Assembly (NCBI GenBank): GCA_014529385.2
Contig: CM043947.1
Location: 104,309,811-104,373,810 of the forward strand
Origin: Adiantum capillus-veneris
Lineage: Eukaryota; Streptophyta; Polypodiopsida; Polypodiales; Pteridaceae
Length of the DNA stretch: 64,000 nt
Direction: 5' to 3'
Part shown: positions 33,757 through 43,896 of the stretch, in pieces
How positions within the stretch are numbered: the stretch's first letter is position 1
Layout: the number at the start of each line of letters is the position of its first letter
The notes under the pieces: model-generated
The model's input: the letters and a program-made list of their open reading frames with translations, nothing else
The model's database searches: none
Told to the model about the DNA's origin: nothing
Position numbers and translations under genes: made by a program

Positions 33757-34453
33757 CTACTTCATAAGGCATGAGGGAATGATAGGTTTTGGTGTCGGGA
33801 TTATATAGTGTACGCCTGCCCTTGCTAATTCTGGTTCTGGCCAACTTATGACAATGCGAATCACTTTGGATCCATCCTTGTGGAAGAGGCTGATTAGTTT
33901 TGACTCAAAAAGAATCTCAGCCATCTCCCTATACTGTGGTGCCAGACGTGGCTTTGCTGCAATATCCTTTTCAGGCAATTTAGAAGATTCGACTGTAAGT
34001 TGTAGCAACAACTGATTAGTAATCCTGGTCAGACCTCTGATTTGAATCTTCCACTGGCCCATACACATCTGGATCCTATGCATCTCCTCTTTCAGTGCCT
34101 GAATATCATTGATTTGGAGAGCATCATTGAACATCGTTTGCCAAGTCTTCCATTCCACAGTCGATCGCTCATACCAATCCTGAAGCTCATCAGTGATTTT
34201 GAAGTATGTAAGGTGATTAACTGGTTCTGGGTGTTGAGGATACAGTGCTGGAAAGAATCTTGGCAGCTTTGTTTCTCTTGCTGGAACGGCATACAAGAGA
34301 ACTAGAGAATCAGACACGAATTCTAAAAAATTGAGAACAGCCTAGTTCTCTTGCTGCATCATCTTTCTGGTGATCTTCACTAGCTAGAACAATGTTCGGA
34401 GAGCAGTTTCATGTGCTCCGACTGACATTCTAGTCTGAGGTCCTTTGCTAGTG
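33757..34453 (-). pseudogene. Gypsy1 post-integrase ORF, C-terminal part
   Basis: Frame 34317-33757 (186 codons to the stop) is the C-terminal part of the extra ORF. It is in frame with sequence reaching the Copia1 junction at 34453, interrupted only by TAG at 34386-34384 and 34344-34342. It contains a helical segment (DELQDWYERSTVEWKTWQTM) and a charged coil. The part before the Copia1 insertion lies at 48733-45748. No known domain is recognised here. Confidence 0.75.
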
Positions 34454-34458
34454 GTTGT

Positions 34459-34779
34459 TTTTGAGATGTCGAGCTCTACATCTTGAGCTGGCATCCACTA
34501 CAGGTCTTGGCCGCTTACGACATTTACTCAGTGGCACGTTAGGTGACCGACACGGAGGATCTCTGCCAGTGATTCTACAGCTGGACTACACTTATAGTAC
34601 CAGCCTAGTACGCTTCTAGCGTGTTCACACTTAGTGACCGCATGTACATATGTGCTACTTTTCAGCTTTAGCACTTAGTCATTTTGTACTCTCTTTTCTG
34701 TGACAAGAAGAAGAAGCTTTCCATCTCTGTGTGCTTAGTGCTTGTCTTGTGTAGCTCTCTTGCATCCTCTTTCTTTACA
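34459..34779 (+). repeat. Copia1 5' LTR (321 bp)
   Basis: It begins TTTTGAGATG (the canonical TG start has become TT; the right LTR has TGTTGAGATG) and ends CTTTACA. Confidence 0.93.
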
Positions 34780-34791
34780 TGGTATCAGAGC
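34780..34791 (+). other. Copia1 tRNA-Met primer-binding site
   Basis: TGGTATCAGAGC directly abuts the 5' LTR, a perfect match to the usual copia initiator tRNA-Met site. Confidence 0.95.
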
Positions 34792-35021
34792 CTGGTGTAG
34801 GCAAGAGAGGCTAAGAGAGCAAGAGCATCACAATCCCTTTGTTTCTGAACAGGTCTCCAAAGTGCAGTACACAGAGATTTACTGTACAAGTACAATGGTT
34901 GTATGTACGCTTGATTGTGGACACTCGTTGAGTGTAGAAAGCGTTACAGGTACCACGATAGCAGGTTCAGCAGATTTGCAGGTTTTTGCAGATTGGAGCT
35001 ATTTTGTCTTAGTGCTTCAAG

Positions 35022-36663
35022 ATGTCTGACGGTTTCAGTCAGATTGTTACTGAGAAGCTTGAGAAAAATAACTACCCTGCATGGAAGTTCAGAATAACTA
35101 ATTTCCTAAAAGGAAAAGGTTATTGGGATTATGTAGAAGGAGACAATGAAAAGGAACCAGAGATTCCCTAAGGCAAATGCTACAGCAGAACAAAGGAAAG
35201 CATTGAGGGACTGGCAACAAGGCCAGAGCAAAGTGATGTATTGGATTTCTATGAGCATCACAGATGGCATGATAGGCTATCTACAGGATGCTGAAACCCC
35301 CGCCATTGCATGGAAAAACTTAGGTAGAGTGTTCGAGGTGAACACCAAGGCCATGAAGCTTCAACTAAAGTCGGAGCTAAATTAGGTTAAGAGGAACAAC
35401 CTCTCCATAAATGATTATGCTTTGAAGATCAAGAGTATCATTGAGGCTCTTGGATCTATTAAAGTCTCAGTGGAAGACGATGACATTGTCCGTGCATGCT
35501 TGGATGGTCTAGGAGATGAGTATGTACATTTCAGGTCTTCCATGAATACAAGAGACGATATCCCCGTGTCCCAAGATTTGATTTCTATGCTTATCCTTGA
35601 GGAGAAGAACCTTGAAACATCTTCTTCTCATGGCAGAAATAATTCTGAACAGGCCTTCTATTCTAACTCCTACATAGGTAGAAGTAGAGGTCGTGGTCGA
35701 GGCCCAAGAGGTTGCAGGGGCCAATTTCTAGAAGTTCAATCAAATCAAAACAATACAGGTGGCAGGGGAAACCAGTCTCAAGGAAGGGGGAGTCAAAGAG
35801 GTCATGGTGCAGGATCAAGCAGGCAACAACATACTGCAGATAGCAGAGAATTTTGGACTTGTGGTGAAAGAGGTCACATGTCACGTGACTGTCCAAAGGG
35901 AAAAGCAAGTGGAAAGAGAGAACATGGCAACTATGCATCTACTAGCAGAGATGCAGATGACAACAAAAACGAGCGCATGTTTGTTATGCAACATGTAATG
36001 AATACAATGACTGCAGAGAATTCCACCCAAGATGATGTTTGGTATGTGGATTCAGGTGCCTCTAATCACATGACGTCTCGTGGAGAGTGGTTTAGAGATA
36101 TGCGCAAACCAGATGTGTCAGGCTATGTGGAGACAGGAGATGACACAGCTCACCCCATTGCTCATGTCAGGGACATACCTCTAAATACGAAGAGTGGGAA
36201 ATCAAAGTACTTAGCAGATGTACTTCATGTCCCAAACATTACAAAGAATCTTGTTTCTGTTGGACAAATGGTGGAGCAGGGTTTGCAGGTTCGCTTCAAT
36301 CCAAATGGCTGTTATATAGAAGATTTCCAGAATGGCTGTAAGCTGATCACAGAGGGCAAATGTGTGGGCAGAATGTTTACGCTGAATGTAGACATGCCTG
36401 AGGTAAAAGCTGCATTATTTGCACAGGGCACAAGTGTTGTGCCTGATGTTGACATTTGGCACAAACGCATTGGCCATGTCAATGAGCATAGATTGCGCAG
36501 CATGCAATCAAAAAAGATTGTAAAAGGTTTCCCCAAATTCAAGGTGGATGGTATGCATAAAGTGTGTGCAGCATGCCAGTTTGGAAAACAGTCAAAGGGC
36601 TCATTTCCACATGAGCGCAATGTATGTAAAAAGCCACTTGAGGTGGTGCACACAGATGTTTGA
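35022..36663 (+). pseudogene. gag-pol: Copia1 gag, protease and pre-integrase
   Basis: The frame begins at the ATG near 35024 (MSDGFSQIVTEKLEKNNYPA), a copia gag N-terminus, then shifts frame near 35150-35160. The main frame (35146-36663) has one TAG at 35386-35388 (CAG expected) and contains an RNA-binding RG-rich stretch, a zinc knuckle-like FWTCGERGHMSRDC whose first Cys is lost, the protease site YVDSGASNHMTS, and the GAG-pre-integrase block IWHKRIGHVNEHRL with CAACQFGKQ. It stops at TGA 36661-36663 inside HTDVWGP, where Trp is expected. These losses leave it non-functional. Confidence 0.88.
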
Positions 36664-37811
36664 GGTCCAACTGATACTGCAAGTATACATGGTTGTAGAT
36701 ATTATGTCTCTTTCATTGATGACCATACAAGGAAAGTATGGGTCTACTTCATGCGTAACAAAAGTGAAGTGTTTGGTCACTTTCAGGACTTCAAAGTCAT
36801 GATTGAGAAGGAGACAGATATGCAAATCAAGACATTGAGGTCAGATGGAGGGGGAGAGTACTTCTCCAACGATTTTTCAGATTTTCTGCGAATGCATGGT
36901 ATACGCAGGCAGTTTACATGCAGATATACTCAACAGCAGAATGGGGTCGCAGAAAGGAAAAACAGGCACATTGCAGAGGTTGCACGTGCATTGATGAATG
37001 AGAAGAACATGCCTCATCATTTCTGGGCTGAAGCTGTAAATACAGCTGTGTACATTATGAATAGGACACCTACAGCTGTAGTGCATGATGTAACACCTGA
37101 GGAAAAGTTTACAGGTACAAAGCCTGATTTGGCACACTTGAAAGTGTTTGGCTGCATAGCTTACGTGCATGTACCAGATGAGTTGCGTAGGAAATTGGAT
37201 CCTAAAGCAGAGAAATGTATTCTTGTGGGATATTCCCTTGAACAAAAGGGGTACAGGTGCTACAATACTACTACACAAGAATTATGAGTGAGCAGAGATG
37301 TAGTCTTTGATGAGATGAGCAGCTGGTACAGTAATGCACATGGCACTATTGGGGTTGATGTAAAAGATGATGTGGTTGTACAAAATGTGAGGCCACAGTC
37401 ATAGGTTTTGAGTGGACCACAAGAGTCCTCTTCTCGTGGCTCTGTTGAGAAGCCATGGAATGGTAGACTACGTACGCAGGTTACTCCACCAACAGGTACA
37501 GGGAATGTATCACGAAAAGGTTGATGAACCTCCCTTTATGGCTGATGCATCATCAGGTTTTTCACATGTAGACATGGATTCAGATGGTTCTGAACAAAGT
37601 CTTGATGAGGAATTTGGAATTTCGGCTGTCAGGACAGTTGGTGTAAGGAAAGTACAAGAAGATGCTAGAGGGCAAAGGAGTGACCCAGGACCGTGCAGAT
37701 CTAACAGAGTCAGAAATCCAGTTCAGAAATTGACTTATGATGGGTATCTAGCGCATCACCAAGCCTACATGGCTAAGGTGATACAAGATGTGGAGCCCAC
37801 ATGTTTTGAGG
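36664..37811 (+). pseudogene. pol: Copia1 integrase and pol linker
   Basis: The integrase core continues with VSFIDDHTRKVWVYFMRNKS, the second Asp in LRSDGGGEYF and Glu in QQNGVAERKNR, then the copia block HLKVFGCIAYVHVP. TGA at 37285-37287 sits where Arg (CGA) is expected, and TAG near 37402 sits where Gln is expected. A frameshift near 37.5 kb moves the reading into the frame 37412-37811. That frame ends exactly at the CACTA insertion and, once the CACTA is removed, runs in frame into the RT ORF at 43897. Confidence 0.88.
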
Positions 37812-37824
37812 CACTACAAGAGGT
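37812..37824 (+). repeat. CACTA left terminal inverted repeat
   Basis: CACTACAAGAGGT, with the first 12 bases matching the right end. Confidence 0.9.
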
Positions 37825-37844
37825 TGTGTGCTCTTGTGACGCTG

Positions 37845-38050
37845 TTAGCGACGGAAATACACTGGGTTTTTATAACCCCCGGCGTCGCTAAAACCGTCGC
37901 TACGAGCGTCGCTACGAGAGCGTCGCTATTAGCGTCGCTATATAGAGATGCTCATAGCGACGCTCATAGCAACGGTTACACAGAAGACTATAGCGACACT
38001 CATAGCGACGCTACAGAGCCATAAATAGCGACGGTTATAGCGACGCCTGA
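37845..38050. repeat. CACTA left subterminal repeats
   Basis: More than a dozen direct and inverted copies of a TAGCGACG/CGTCGCTA core. In the En/Spm family, subterminal repeats are the binding sites of the TNPA-type protein. Confidence 0.85.
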
Positions 38051-38427
38051 GAGAATTTTTTTTTGGTGACAGGGCATTGAATGCCCTGCCACCCATCAAC
38101 CATATTGTACTTGATTCACTTTTTAAAAAAAGTGCAAGGGTAGATAATAGACCCAAAATAGTCACCCACAAGACGCATTGTTTGCAAAATTGACAAGCGT
38201 AAATTTGACAATTGTACACATCATAGGCAAAATGAATTGATTGGCAAATGTAATAATGACAATTGTACAACATCATAGGCATAAAGAATTGATTGGCAAA
38301 AGGAACTGCGGTGACAAATGTAATAATATACATGGTTCAAAAAGATGTATAAAATCCGTCTCATGATACATAAGCTATGAGAAACCCTAAACTAATGCTA
38401 TCTAGCTACGGCTAAAACTGACGTCGT

Positions 38428-39737
38428 CTAGTCAGACGTCTCATCGTGTCCAAGCGGCGTATCTGTCGGATTCTGCAAAAAAAGACAATAAGACAGCTTT
38501 CAGTAAGTATAAACATATAATGACATTTATAAAACAATACAAAAAATAGAAAAGAGTAAACCCTAATACTAACCATGCCGCCGCGAGAACTGAGAATGTC
38601 CATCAGGGCGTTTAAGCCCTTCCTGCCTACGTACTCGCGCTCATACGGTGTGGGATCACGTCCTGTCATCGACCACTGTCAAAACATACAAAGATTTCAT
38701 TATGTTAGAATTAAAAAACTCATAAACCCTAAACTATCGAACATAAAGAGCAATGCGAAAACACTTACAAAATCGGCCTCAAATGATGCCCATCCACCGC
38801 TCCCCAAGTGGTGCGAGCTCCCTGTCTCTACTCGCGCTCTGGCTGCATCCTTTTGTTGCTTCCACTTGTCGGGATTCTTGCTCGCTGCTTTCTTCGCATT
38901 CTTCCAATCTTCTTTGGCCAGCCAATCTGGCCTGTTCCACCCATTCTTGATTGCTTTTTGCACTTCGCAACGCTTGTGTTTGCAGTATTCGCGCATTCGA
39001 ATCTTCATCAGGTCTTCATTGAAGCGCTGATCCCGTGTTGGAACGGGAAACTCATCATGAAGTATGCTGATGACTCTGTTTTTTAAATCACTTGGTACTT
39101 CACTCCATTTGTTTAGTATGTAGTGTCTAAACAGCTGAGAGCAAAGACCACGCATGCACGAGATCACCTTCTTGCCGTCATCATCCATGATGATGCCGCC
39201 GCTGAAGTCGACGGAGTAAGGCAAGCCCTCTGGCCGGTGACGCGTGAACCTGGGTGTCCCGGCAGGGGTCTCTAGCGGCGTGTCGATGGGGGTACGGACG
39301 TCAGGTGTCTCCACCGGCGTCTGGGCCCCGAAGCGAGGAGTGTCGAGCGGGGTGGCTCCTGTCAGAGTAGGTAGAGGTGTGTAGCTGCTAGGAATAGTCA
39401 GCCGCGCAAAACCTGGCGTAGATGGCGATGCTGTGGCTGGTGTGGAGGCGGGCAAAGAAGGGGAGGGTAAAGAGCCTCGTCAAACACGAGGCGGTGTGGA
39501 GGCATCGGCGGCGGAATCCCCACAACAACCGCCACCGCCACCACTAGAGCGCCGGTGTCTAGACGAGTGTGAAGATCGTCTCGTCGACGCCGAAGCTTCG
39601 GAGCGCGCCGAATGCTCCGAAAGAGAGGGAGATGCGGATGGAGTAGGAATGCGCGATGATGCGCCAGAGCGATGACGCTCCACGTACCACTGTCTCTGCT
39701 GCGGTGACAAAGAAGAAAGAAACTCCTCATCATCCAT
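38428..39737 (-). pseudogene. CACTA second gene (Transposase_24-like), three exons, one TGA
   Basis: The exons are 39737-38769, 38675-38574 and 38472-38428, with GT-AG introns (donors GTAAGT and GTTAGT, acceptors GACAG and TGCAG), and all joins keep frame. The product would be 371 residues. It has an Arg/Ser/Gly-rich N-terminus, a Thr/Pro-rich repeat (TPxETPxx-like), the Transposase_24 core (VPSDLKNRVISILHDEFPVP, then KIRMREYCKHKRCEVQKAI and GWNRPDWLAKEDW), and the family's GRDPT block in exon 2. One TGA at 39482-39480 (residue 86) interrupts it; CGA (Arg) is the likely original. This type of CACTA protein corresponds to the DNA-binding accessory factor. A diverged relative lies at 7840-8130. 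Confidence 0.82.
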
Positions 39738-40009
39738 ACCTGCATTAAACACACGAATATTTAAACTTAATATTGAATGAATAGAGTAGACAATGACGCA
39801 AAGACCATTAAATACAATGACATAATGATGCATATAAATACAATGACACAATGAATTGAGTGATAGAAGAGGCAAGTCGAAAACTTAGAATTTTCAATCA
39901 AAAGATGTGAGCGCGAGTAGAAAAGAGCGTTATACACCATGGAAGGTACTTAGAGAGCCAGAGCTTTTACAACACGGAGCAAAATTGTTCAAATACAATA
40001 TTTGTGGCT

Positions 40010-40723
40010 TTAAGAGATCTCTCTCTCATCCTCGCATAACTCAGCATAACTTCCTATATCTATATAGAGCTCTCTGTTTAAACACATATCCTCTGTTTCA
40101 TTTTGTAGCTCCTCTGCATGCACCCCATATAGAGTAGTAGCATCTTGATGCTCGTCTGGCACCACCGCAGCGGCTGCTGATTGAGCATCTTCTCTGATCT
40201 CGTCCATTGATGCCGTTGTGATTGGCACATGGTAGCCTTCATACGTCCTTGCACTACGAGGGGCTACCTCTATGACATACCACCAGTTTGATGTAGACTT
40301 TGTAGGATGAAATATTACCTGCCAGAGCCACATAACTTACATGAGAGCTTTCAAGCACATAACTTGTAAAAGGGGGATGTTAACTATTTACATACTTAAT
40401 TGTTCACAATGCTCTGGTAGTACGAAAGTGTCTCTTAGGTCAGTCCATTTCTTAGTAGAATCCACCTCAAGAAAACTAGACTCTCCTCTACGCACAATAG
40501 CGTTGCGACCCTCCATGATTATCTTGAACCATTGCACGTCGAACAAGTCGACAAAAAATCCTCTGTAATCGATCCTCAAAATCTCTTGCAGCGTGCCGAA
40601 GTAAGTGAGTTCCGCCACCACAGGATCTGCATCAGAGGAACGTCGTCGACTAGACTGTTCAAATTTTGCCATGATTCCACAATCTTGAGTAAAACGCTTT
40701 TTGTCGATCCGACCATGTTCCAT
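40010..40723 (-). pseudogene. CACTA main transposase, C-terminal domains
   Basis: Frame 40723-40388 carries the DUF4218-like tail (DCGIMAKF, then DPVVAELTYFGTLQEILRID and DLFDVQWFK). Frame 40333-40010 carries the DUF4216-like end (WQVIFHPTKSTSNWWYVIEV). A probable intron lies between them. This part joins the Transposase_21 N-terminus directly at about 40.70 kb in a different frame. The several hundred residues of catalytic core normally between the two are missing, so an internal deletion removed the active site. Confidence 0.75.
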
Positions 40724-41723
40724 CTATATGTTTCCAGGCTGCGCAATCTGCAGGAATTCGTAGCACACCATCCAAAGATTTATTCTCCTCATGCCATGAT
40801 GCTAGGGCGGACATGGACTTACATTCGAAGAAATGCTTGATGCGAGGAAGCAGAGGAAAATGTCGCAAAACCTTTTGTGGAATTTTTGTCCCATGGAGAT
40901 CTACTCGATATCTTTCAGAATCACATTTCGGACACTTCTCCATGTCTATGTATTCCCCTCTGAAAAGAATGCAGTCATTAGGACAAGCGTGGATAGAATT
41001 GTAATCCATCCCCAAGTTTCGCAAAATCTTTCTTGCTTCATCTCGGGAATCTGGCATCACATTGTCAGCTGGTAGTATGTGCTCTTTAAGCAATCTACAC
41101 AACATAAAAATACGATACAGTCATGTAAAAATCTATCAGATCATTATACATTTAGAGTTTTATTAAAGTAAACTAATTGTAATAGATCACCTGAAAAGTG
41201 CTGTGACGCTAGTGTCACTCCATCCAAACTTTGCCTACATGTTGAGAAGAACCAGGAGTGCTTTCAATCTAGACATACGTGCTCCATTATACAATGGCGT
41301 ATCGGCTTCACTTTTCATATCATCATAGATAATCCTTTCTGAATCCATGATCGTCTCGATCATTTCATCAATCTCGGGCTCAAACATTGCCTCGTTGGGA
41401 ATGTGCTCTGCATGATCATCCCCCGAGCTGTCAGAGGCTACATCTTGTGGCCTCACATATGCTGCTTGACCAAAGCGCCTACGAACACGTCTATTGGGTT
41501 GCAAGATTGCTGCTTGTTGGCCAGCGTCAGAGTCCGACGAGTTATAATTGGAAACAACTCGATCTATAATAGATGGATCGAACTCGCCAAATTCGCGAAC
41601 GTGCTGCAAAGAAACACGTCTTGTCCGTCGCACAGCATGCTTGCATTGATTACAAGGACATAAGACCCTCGTTGAGAGATAGGTGTTTCGGTTGGACGGT
41701 CCCACATCCTCGTCACTACTCAT
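40659..41723 (-). pseudogene. CACTA main transposase (TNPD-like), N-terminal part
   Basis: Exon 1 runs 41723-41191 and exon 2 starts at 41094. The donor after TTTTCAG and the acceptor GTGTAG join in frame within TALFR-LLKEH. Exon 1 has the Transposase-associated zinc motif CPCNQCKHAVRRTRR. A TAG at 41237-41235 falls where CACTA proteins have NM(K/Q)A. Exon 2 is the Transposase_21 start (HACPNDCILFRGEY, then CPKCDSERY and RHFPLLPRIKHFF) and reaches GTWSDRQKAFYSRLW before losing frame at the deletion junction near 40.70 kb. Confidence 0.82.
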
Positions 41724-41779
41724 AATGAGGATAAAAATCTTATAACCTGGACAACAAATTTAATCTCTCTCTCTTTGTC

Positions 41780-41827
<48 letters not shown>

Positions 41828-42259
41828 ACCTCACATTCTCTAGTCATGTCCAATCCCCGCATACCTCGGTCTAGAGGTGCACGGAGATCAGAACCACCGG
41901 GTTATAATCTCGTCTTTATTGGTCAATACCTATATTTGTGGATACAAGAAATCTACAGACCCACGTCTACATGATACTGCATGTAGTGGACAAAACCCCT
42001 TTGCCTCTTCTCTAGCTGTAGCACTTCACAGCATCTTAACATCTTTTCACAGTAGATCTTTTCACTCTTCGTCTAACTCTAAACCCTAAACCGTAAGTAA
42101 TTCTTGCGTGGACTCGATCTAACGTAAATAAGCGTAAATCTAAATAAACGTAAATCTAACTAAAAAAAAACCTAAATCTAATTTAACGTAAGTCTACATC
42201 TAACCTAATCTTTAACGTCTTTTGGGATAGTTTCCTACGACGTTAAAACTCTCTTCTTC

Positions 42260-42315
<56 letters not shown>

Positions 42316-42446
42316 ACCTAAATAAACCTAAGTCTAATCTAATATAACATAAATCTAAATCTAACGTAAATTATGTTATATTAAAAACAAAGAACTAAAC
42401 TAACAGGGATTATAAGAACCTTAAAACTGATTTAACACATAATTTT
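41724..42446. other. CACTA internal non-coding region
   Basis: Upstream of the transposase gene it contains a (TC)n tract (about 41779-41826), an AT-rich stretch of AAATCTAA-type degenerate repeats, and a (GT)n tract (about 42259-42310). The left member of a direct duplication (42133-42266) is here. Confidence 0.6.
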
Positions 42447-43010
42447 TCACATAACTCGGCAAGAGTTGGCATTCTCATCACTAAAGATGTGAGAGTTAAC
42501 TTTCGGCGGTGACGCTGCCTCATCTCCATCCACATCTGACGACAGCAATTGGCCCTTTAGACCGTTCTTGCTCTTGTTACTAACTTTGAAGTTGCTGTTG
42601 AATGACTAGAGGTTGTCTAGATGGTCATTGTGTTGGGGATGTAGTGACTCTTGCCGCCCTGAAGATCCACCTTCTTTCCTATCTTCTGAAGACATTTCAC
42701 CAGTACTTTTGGATCGACGGAGCCCACCATGAGTGAAGGCAGCAATACCCTATATTCCATTGAGGGCTTTCTTCACCCGCTTCATGCAGGCATCGCAGTC
42801 TATGGAGACCTAAATCTAATCTAATATAACGTAAATCTAAATCTAGCGTAAATAAACGTAAATCTAATTAAAAATAAACCTAAATCTAATCTAATTTAAC
42901 TTAAATAAACCTAAATCTAATTTAACGTAAGTCTACATCTAACCTAATATTTAACGTCTTTTAGGATAGTTTCCTACGACGTTATAACTCTCTTCTTCTT
43001 GTGTGTGTGA
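42133..43010. repeat. Direct duplication flanking the HIPP fragment
   Basis: Segments at about 42133-42266 and 42853-43010 are near copies in direct orientation (shared order: AAATCTAA repeats, AACGTAAGTCTACATCTAAC, TAGTTTCCTACGACGTT, CTCTTCTTCTTGTGTGTG). They bracket the HIPP fragment at about 720 bp offset. Confidence 0.8.
42447..42809 (-). pseudogene. Captured host gene fragment: HIPP-like heavy-metal-associated domain
   Basis: Reading from 42809 the minus strand gives VSIDCDACMKRVKKALNGI, the start of an HMA domain with its CxxC metal site, then a TAG. In the next frame it gives VGSVDPKVLVKCLQKIGKKV, the conserved second half of plant HIPP domains. Reading then returns to the first frame for a Ser/Lys/Gly-rich tail (SNKSKNGLKGQLLSSDVDGD) ending at TGA 42449-42447. 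The middle of the domain is shortened. HIPPs are plant metal-binding, membrane-tethered proteins and are not CACTA genes, so this looks like an acquired host exon, in the same orientation as the transposase genes and now broken. Confidence 0.8.
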
Positions 43011-43424
43011 GCGTGTGTGGATGTGTGTGCCAATAAAAAGAGATAAATGGTATAACCTTTCTATCACCCATGCCAAGTATGATAGATTGGTTATGCCATT
43101 TCCCTCTTGAATAATAGGTCTTGAGTTCAACTCCTCGTCGGCTAGATCTTTAGGTCTTTTAATTTTAATTAGTTTCCTACGACGTTAAATTAGTTTCTCT
43201 CTCTTTCTCTCTCAATGTGTGTGCATTTTTTTGGATCGTATGCATGTTTTCTCTCTCTTTTCCTCTCTCAATGTGTGCGTTTTTTGTTTATGCATGTTCT
43301 CTCTCTCTTTTCCTCTCTCAATGCGTGCGTTTTTTGTTTATGCATGCTCTCTCTCTCTTTTCCTCTCTCAATGTGTGTGTGCATTCTTTGTTTATGTATG
43401 TGTGTGTGCGTTTTTGTTTATGTT

Positions 43425-43480
<56 letters not shown>

Positions 43481-43596
43481 AACACTATGTGTGTGTGTAT
43501 GTGTGTGTGTGAGAGAGAGAGGGAGAGAGAAAGAGGGGAAGGGAACATGAGAGTGAGGAGAGGGAAGGAGCATACCTGGCTCTCCTTCGTCTCCTC

Positions 43597-43650
<54 letters not shown>

Positions 43651-43776
43651 AGAAGAAAAAGAGAGAGAGAGAGAGAGAGAGGGAGAGCGTTACCTGCTCC
43701 TTGCTTGAGGGCGCCGAAAAACTCAGATCTGAGATCTGAGTTTTTGGGCGCGCTTTGTTATTTTTTTAGCCCAGTC
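43011..43776. repeat. CACTA microsatellite-rich region
   Basis: CT-rich minisatellite-like repeats around TTTTCCTCTCTCAATG occur at 43255-43370, a (CT)n tract at about 43430-43477, (GT)n at about 43596-43649 and (GA)n at about 43659-43681. A palindrome of two 14-base arms with a 1-base centre lies at 43717-43745. The long low-complexity ORFs on both strands are artefacts. Confidence 0.8.
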
Positions 43777-43834
43777 GGCGTCGCTATGAGCGTCGCAAAT
43801 TTCTTTGGAAATTTGCGACGCTCATAGCGACGCC
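43777..43834. repeat. CACTA right subterminal perfect hairpin
   Basis: Two 27-base arms (43777-43803 and 43808-43834) are perfect reverse complements around a 4-base loop (TTTG), each containing TAGCGACGC-type repeat cores. Confidence 0.93.
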
Positions 43835-43883
43835 GGGATTTTTTTTTTTGAGCGTCGCTGTGTGAGCATCACTAATATGAATA

Positions 43884-43896
43884 GCCTCTTGTAGTG
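43884..43896 (-). repeat. CACTA right terminal inverted repeat
   Basis: Read on the minus strand from 43896: CACTACAAGAGGC. Confidence 0.9.

Larger units (their letters stand above)
37812..43896 (-). mobile_element. CACTA (En/Spm) DNA transposon inserted in Copia1 pol
   Basis: Its ends are inverted repeats CACTACAAGAGG (left, 37812) and CCTCTTGTAGTG (right, ending 43896), flanked by the 3-bp duplication AGG (37809-37811 and 43897-43899). Both subterminal zones are packed with AGCGACGCT-like repeats. It carries two minus-strand transposase-type genes and a degraded HIPP fragment. Deleting the element and one AGG restores the Copia1 reading frame across the site. The main transposase has lost its catalytic centre, so this copy is non-autonomous. 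Confidence 0.95.

Noticed and set aside
37845-38050. Regular short repeats that could be mistaken for a CRISPR array
   Set aside because: Cores are 8-12 bases, in both orientations and without constant spacers, inside CACTA ends in plant DNA.
43215-43708. Overlapping plus-strand ORFs of 97-163 codons inside the CACTA
   Set aside because: All three frames are open because of CT/GT repeats. There is no motif and the CACTA genes are on the other strand.
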